Below, one piece after another: positions 5,587-8,685 of a stretch of 8,685 bases of DNA (position 1 is the first letter of the stretch; every line of letters begins with the position of its first letter). The stretch is from Clostridia bacterium. GTDB lineage: Bacteria; Bacillota; Clostridia; Oscillospirales; Acutalibacteraceae. The stretch is from contig JAFWRV010000285.1 of assembly GCA_017519685.1 (NCBI GenBank), forward strand, positions 1-8,685. The letters run 5' to 3'. The notes below the pieces were generated by a model, which made no database searches, was not told the DNA's origin, and saw only the letters and a list, made by a program, of their open reading frames with translations. Both the position numbers and the translations under genes were made by a program.

Positions 5587-6669
5587 TTATTCTGCTGTGT
5601 TTTTATAGATAAATCTGTAAAGGTAGTCCCTGCATTCATCAAGTTCCGGAAAGTCCACCCATATACTGCCGGCGTAGCCGGTGGTCATCATTTCTTCTTT
5701 CGGCATCTGGGTTTGCACGATATCAAAGAACAGCGCGGCGATTCCGCCTTTATAAACCGTTGACGTAATCTCAAGCGCGTTAAGGTCGGTTTCTATCAGC
5801 GGGAGCACATCTTTGAAAGCGTTGATTATTGTCGCGGGACCTGAATGCTTCATTTTGTCAATCAGGGCGCTGATAATTTTTCTCTGCCTGAATGTTCTCA
5901 TATAATCTGAGTCGAGCTTTCGTATTCTCGCGTAGACCAGCGCTTCGGCGCCCGGCAGATGAACGCTTTTTCCGCTTTTAACGGTATATCTCGTGGTTCG
6001 GTTTATGAATTCCGCTTCCTTTTCCGAAATCTCAACATCAATACCGCCGAGGTTGTCGATTATTTTTGTGAACATATCAAAGTCAACCTTCAGATAATGA
6101 TCAATGTCAATTCCGAAATTGTATTCTATTGTGTCGCAGACGAGCTGAGCGCCGCCGTTTGAACAAGCGGCATTGATTTTCATTTTTTTGTTGAGAGAGG
6201 GGATTTCAACATAGCAGTCCCTGAGGAAGGAAGTCAGCTTGATTTTTCTGTGTATAAAGTCAAGTGACATCAGTATCATAGAGTCTGACCTTGACGAGCT
6301 GCCGAATTCCTCATCTGTCCCGATAAGAAGGATGTTTGTGACGAAAGGACTGTTATGAAGCTGACCTGCGGATGTGTAAGCGTTACGCTTCAGGTTGACC
6401 TTGGTGTAGTCCGCCGAACCCGCAATTACGGAAATCAGAACGGTAACAATCACAAATACCGCAATCAGGGTTTTAACAATCCGCCCGAACGCGCTCTTTT
6501 TTCTTTTCTTTTTCTTCTTTTTCCCCGGGGGCATATCGGGAGGACCCTGAACCGGTATGGGATTGCCGTCTCTGTCCCTCAGAGTGTTCTGAGGTATTCC
6601 GGATGAATCGGAATAAACGTCACGGTAACCGCCGCTGTTTCTGTTGTCCGAAATGTAAATATCTTTCAT
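5587..6669 (-). CDS. LytR-CpsA-Psr (LCP) family cell-wall ligase
   Basis: 360 residues. LCP proteins transfer lipid-linked anionic glycopolymers such as teichoic acid or capsule to peptidoglycan outside the membrane. AAGGA (6678-6682 on the plus strand) lies 8 nt from the ATG. Residues 1-63 are a cytoplasmic tail rich in Gly, Pro and Asp, with a run of Lys/Arg (50-58) just before one transmembrane helix (about 64-84). The extracellular LCP domain follows. It has NILLIGTDEE (112-121), SSRSDSMIL (125-133; R127 and D129 match the conserved Arg-Ser-Asp), SFLRDCYVEIP (147-157; R150, D151), KINAACSNGG (164-173), the VDFDMFTKIIDNLGGIDVEI block (195-214) and YARIRKLDSDYMRTFRQRK (246-264) with the catalytic-site arginines. 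It has its own promoter and terminator, so it is monocistronic. Which polymer it handles cannot be told. Confidence 0.94.
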   Translation of the reverse strand: MKDIYISDNRNSGGYRDVYSDSSGIPQNTLRDRDGNPIPVQGPPDMPPGKKKKKKRKKSAFGRIVKTLIAVFVIVTVLISVIAGSADYTKVNLKRNAYTSAGQLHNSPFVTNILLIGTDEEFGSSSRSDSMILMSLDFIHRKIKLTSFLRDCYVEIPSLNKKMKINAACSNGGAQLVCDTIEYNFGIDIDHYLKVDFDMFTKIIDNLGGIDVEISEKEAEFINRTTRYTVKSGKSVHLPGAEALVYARIRKLDSDYMRTFRQRKIISALIDKMKHSGPATIINAFKDVLPLIETDLNALEITSTVYKGGIAALFFDIVQTQMPKEEMMTTGYAGSIWVDFPELDECRDYLYRFIYKNTAE

Positions 6670-6702
6670 AAAAAGATTCCTTTTTAAGTCTGATCTTTTA
6701 TG

Positions 6703-6730
6703 ATTATAAACTATTTCGGGAAAAAATCAA
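6703..6730 (-). promoter_or_regulatory. Putative promoter of LCP gene
   Basis: Reading the minus strand, TTGATT (6730 to 6725) and TATAAT (6708 to 6703) are separated by 16 nt. The -10 box is perfect and the -35 box is a 4/6 match. The ATG lies 33 nt beyond the -10 box, leaving room for the AAGGA site. Confidence 0.65.
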
Positions 6731-6790
6731 TACAACTCAATTTTTATTTTAATATATTTCAAAATCAAGAAACATTTTGACCTGTTTATC

Positions 6791-6819
6791 AAAAGCAAAA
6801 GCCGCCCGTCGGGCGGCTT
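6791..6819 (-). terminator. Rho-independent terminator of argD
   Basis: On the minus strand a 9-bp perfect stem (plus-strand positions 6799-6807 and 6811-6819, AAGCCGCCC/GGGCGGCTT) with a 3-nt loop is followed by TTTTGCTTTT. It begins 3 nt after the argD stop codon. Confidence 0.88.
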
Positions 6820-6822
6820 GTT

Positions 6823-7810
6823 TCAGTTCGCGGCGGCTTTTTTAATTACATCAACCGCTTTTTTCAATAAATCAAAATCAATGTTGAGCGCGGGAAGAAG
6901 TCTTACCCTGTCTTTTGCCGTAAGGCAGAGAACACCGTTTTCCATACAGGTTTTAACAACCTCTCCGGCAGGCTTCGCGGTTTTGATGCCTATCATAAGT
7001 CCCATACCGCTGATATCTTCTATGCCTTCACTGCCGCTGAGTTCTTTATGTATATATTCAGCCTTGGCTTTGACTTCGTCAAGGAGTTTGTCATCAATTC
7101 TGCTCAGAACGCTGACCGCGGCGGCGCAGCAGACTGGATTGCCTCCGAAGGTTGAGCCGTGGTCGCCGTGAGCGAAAACATCCTTCAGTTTTTCGCCGAG
7201 CAGTGTGGCTCCGAGGGGAAGACCGCCGGCAAGACCTTTTGCGGTTGATACCGCGTCGGGATTTATACCGTAATTCATATATGAATAGAGTTTTCCGCTT
7301 CTGCCGTTTCCTGTCTGAACCTCATCGATAATGAGTACAATGTTGTTTTCCTTGCAGTAAGCTTCAACTTTCTTTGCGTATTCCTCGCCTATGGGAACAA
7401 CTCCGCCTTCGCCCTGTACGCATTCCATCATAACCGCGGCGGCTTTGCATTCTTCGGCGGTTTTGACAAGCTCCTCAAAGTTTCCCGCTTCAACGCTTAC
7501 AAAACCGGGCGTCAGCGGTTTGAACAGCTCGTGATAATGTTCCTGACCGGTTGCCGCGAGGGTGGTGAGAGTTCTTCCGTGAAAACTGTTTTTGAGAGTG
7601 ATTACTGTGTAATAATCTTCTCCCTTTTCAGCCGCGGCATATTTCCTTGCCGCCTTGATTGCGCATTCATTTGCTTCCGCGCCTGAATTTGAAAAGAACA
7701 CCTTGCTCATTCCGGTTTTTTCGCACAGAAGCTCCGCGAGTGTGACACAGGGCTCTGTGTAATAAAGATTGGAGGTGTGCTGAATTTTGTTTATCTGGGA
7801 TATAACAGCT
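6823..7810 (-). CDS. argD: Acetylornithine aminotransferase, N-terminus missing
   Basis: A class III PLP-dependent aminotransferase that interconverts N-acetylglutamate 5-semialdehyde and N-acetylornithine in arginine biosynthesis, in the cytoplasm. About 328 residues remain, against roughly 390-400 for the whole enzyme. Visible motifs are INKIQHTSNLYYTEP, FFSNSGAEANECAIK (PLP phosphate pocket), NSFHGRTLTTLAATGQ, MMECVQGEGGV, LIIDEVQTGNGRSGK (Asp that contacts the PLP ring nitrogen) and STAKGLAGGLPLG, whose Lys (codon 7239-7237) should form the Schiff base; then GSTFGGNPVCCAAA. The recognisable homology begins at about AVISQINK (7809). The reading frame stays open to a GTG at 7867-7869, but those 20 extra residues are terC DNA in another frame, not aminotransferase. 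The missing 60 or so N-terminal residues include much of the substrate-binding N-terminal region. A related succinylornithine or GABA aminotransferase is less likely. Confidence 0.9.
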
Positions 7811-7825
7811 CGTCGAGTGATGCTT
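7795..7825. other. Abrupt join between two genomes (probable chimera point)
   Basis: On the minus strand, sequence right of this point codes TerC and sequence left of it codes ArgD, with neither gene complete and the two in different frames. Both assignments still make sense at AGCT (7807-7810), so the join is within a few bases of that. No insertion-sequence end, target duplication or attachment-site-like repeat is seen. Confidence 0.8.
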
Positions 7826-8425
7826 GCCGCCAGCCGTCGGAAGCTGTTCTCTGATAAAGAAATCCCCACCGTGCATCTCGTTGGTGACGGGGAAGAATTT
7901 CCGGAAGATTTTTACGAAGATATTGCGCGACGGGTCGGGCTGCTTCTCCTCGTCGTGGGTGAACATCTTGGCACCGCTGTAGAGCAGGAATACGCCGAAG
8001 ATGGCCAGTACCCACTCGAAACGTGACACCACGGCAGCGCCGAGGAAGATGAAGATGCTGCGCAGGATGAGGGCTCCCAGGATGCCCCAGAAGAGCACCT
8101 CGTGCTGATACTTGCGCTCCACGCCGAAGAACGTGAAGAGCATGAGGAAGACAAACAGATTGTCGACCGACAGCGACTTTTCAATCAGGTAGCCCGTGAG
8201 AAATTCGAGTGCTTTCTGGTGTGGGTCGATGGGGTAGAAGAGGTAGATGCCCAGGCAGAAAACGAGCGAGACGGCTATCCATACGCACGTCATGCGCAGC
8301 GCCTCGCCAATACTTACCTCGTGCTGCCCTTTTCGCCCGAAGGCTTTCAGGTCGATGGCCAGCATAAGCAGCACCAGTGCGTAAAATAATATCCAACCCC
8401 AGAGGGGAATCAGTTCTGAATGCAT
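7808..8425 (-). CDS. TerC/Alx family membrane protein, C-terminus missing
   Basis: About 206 residues of an expected 320 or so. TerC/Alx proteins are polytopic inner-membrane proteins linked to metal (manganese) export, tellurite resistance and pH response. The start at 8425 begins MHSELIPLWGWILFYALV. Membrane segments are near 8-25, 46-64, 73-100 (with the family signature FLTGYLIEKSLSVDNLFVF, including an acidic Glu and Asp that line the putative ion path), 110-131 and 136-152. A cytoplasmic linker, FFPVTNEMHGGDFFIREQ, follows, as in family members. The matching C-terminal half, with its second acidic signature, is absent: after about S206 the frame runs into argD DNA and gives unrelated residues until a stop at 7667. 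There is no Shine-Dalgarno before the ATG, as is common in Bacteroidetes. Confidence 0.88.
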
Positions 8426-8472
8426 TGTCTAAAAGCGCTTATTGGACTTTGTCCATGTCTTGAATTTCGCTG

Positions 8473-8480
8473 CAAAATTA
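8473..8480 (-). promoter_or_regulatory. Bacteroidetes-type -7 element upstream of terC
   Basis: On the minus strand the bases read TAATTTTG, fitting the TAnnTTTG -7 box of the Bacteroidetes primary sigma factor. A start near 8466 would leave a leader of about 40 nt before the terC ATG. A clear TTTG -33 box at the usual 19-21 nt spacing is not visible, so this is a partial match. Confidence 0.5.
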
Positions 8481-8533
8481 CAAAAAATATTCTTTTGAAA
8501 GGAATGATTGCGATGGTTTTTTGTGCTGAATGA

Positions 8534-8551
8534 TGCAGATGACAGTCTGCA
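8534..8551. repeat. Short inverted repeat in terC upstream region
   Basis: TGCAGA (8534-8539) and TCTGCA (8546-8551) are exact reverse complements with a 6-nt gap. It lies in the 257-nt gene-free stretch right of terC, which otherwise shows only the -7 element and the terminator-like hairpin. Short enough to be chance. Confidence 0.25.
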
Positions 8552-8601
8552 GCCTCCCCTGATTTTTTCCTGCGGGAGATGGATTCACTCCTTTATGAGG
8601 C

Positions 8602-8673
8602 AAAAAACAGGTTTGGGAGTGCATGCAATGTTGCTCCTTACGGCTGCAAAGTTATTGCATTCTCCCAAACCTG
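8602..8673 (-). terminator. Long terminator-like hairpin of an upstream gene
   Basis: CAGGTTTGGGAG (8608-8619) pairs perfectly with CTCCCAAACCTG (8662-8673). An inner 7-bp stem (ATGCAAT 8623-8629 with ATTGCAT 8654-8660) continues it across a small internal loop, enclosing a 24-nt apical loop. On the minus strand the outer stem runs straight into six T residues (plus-strand A run 8602-8607). This is what is expected for the terminator of a minus-strand gene lying beyond the right edge. Confidence 0.7.
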
Positions 8674-8685
8674 ACGAAGAAATCG

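Noticed and set aside
5250..5642. A 130-codon minus-strand frame across the small gene and terminator.
   Set aside because: It runs through the bidirectional terminator and the promoter of the opposite strand and overlaps the end of the LCP gene; no initiation signals were found.
6496..6522. The purine-rich run coding KKKKKKRKK in the LCP gene as a slippage or frameshift site.
   Set aside because: The frame is intact through it and a basic cluster before the membrane helix is normal for positive-inside topology.
7667..7807. The C-terminal 47 residues of the TerC reading frame (from CYIPDKQ onward) as a novel TerC extension.
   Set aside because: They are argD sequence read in the wrong frame after the join and replace the expected second half of TerC.
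7811..7869. GTG at 7867-7869 as the true start of the aminotransferase.
   Set aside because: The residues it adds do not resemble an ArgD N-terminus and the same DNA codes the conserved TerC linker in another frame. No ribosome binding site precedes it.
4348..8425. A tellurite/metal stress island, since TerC and an AIM24 family protein occur in the same window.
   Set aside because: The terC fragment lies across the probable chimera point and appears to come from another organism, and no TerD, TerB or TelA gene is present.
8608..8673. An invertible promoter of the Bacteroides phase-variation type.
   Set aside because: The inverted arms enclose only 24 nt, too short for a recombinase-inverted segment, and the T run on one side fits a terminator better.

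Overview
The window reads as two unrelated pieces of bacterial DNA joined at about position 7808. Positions 1 to about 7810 look like a low-to-mid GC Clostridia chromosome (Oscillospiraceae/Ruminococcaceae-like). Genes there carry strong Shine-Dalgarno sites (AAAGGAG, AAGGA, AGAGG), promoters are textbook sigma-A type (TTGACA / TATAAT), and the proteins are typical of that group. Positions from about 7810 to the right end look like Bacteroidetes DNA. The terC gene has no Shine-Dalgarno, its upstream DNA carries a TAnnTTTG element, and codon choice differs from the left part. Both genes at the join (argD and terC) are cut at the same point and lie in different reading frames. A chimeric metagenome contig is the simplest explanation, ahead of a real recombination event.

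Layout, left to right. (1) The 3' part of a PHP-like metal-dependent hydrolase gene, 14 nt from a GH31 family glycosidase gene, both on the plus strand and probably one operon. (2) Two tandem paralogous genes of an uncharacterised family (about 172 aa each), each with its own consensus promoter. The second paralog is followed after 32 nt by an AIM24/TIGR00266 family gene, and a strong terminator closes the group. (3) A 258-nt palindrome-rich control region and a strong extended -10 promoter, driving a 40-codon gene followed by a hairpin-rich untranslated stretch and a terminator that works on both strands. (4) On the minus strand, a LytR-CpsA-Psr (LCP) cell-wall ligase gene with its own promoter. 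(5) On the minus strand, an acetylornithine aminotransferase gene (argD) with its terminator, missing the N-terminal coding part. (6) Past the join, on the minus strand, the first two thirds of a TerC-family membrane protein gene, its upstream region, and a terminator-like hairpin belonging to a gene beyond the right edge.

The LCP protein is a cell-envelope function, argD is arginine biosynthesis, and the PHP/GH31 pair is carbohydrate or phosphoester hydrolysis. The least understood parts are the duplicated small-protein pair with AIM24 and the adjacent 40-aa gene with its structured 3' RNA. These are the best candidates here for something undescribed. All family assignments come from reading motifs by eye; no database search was possible.
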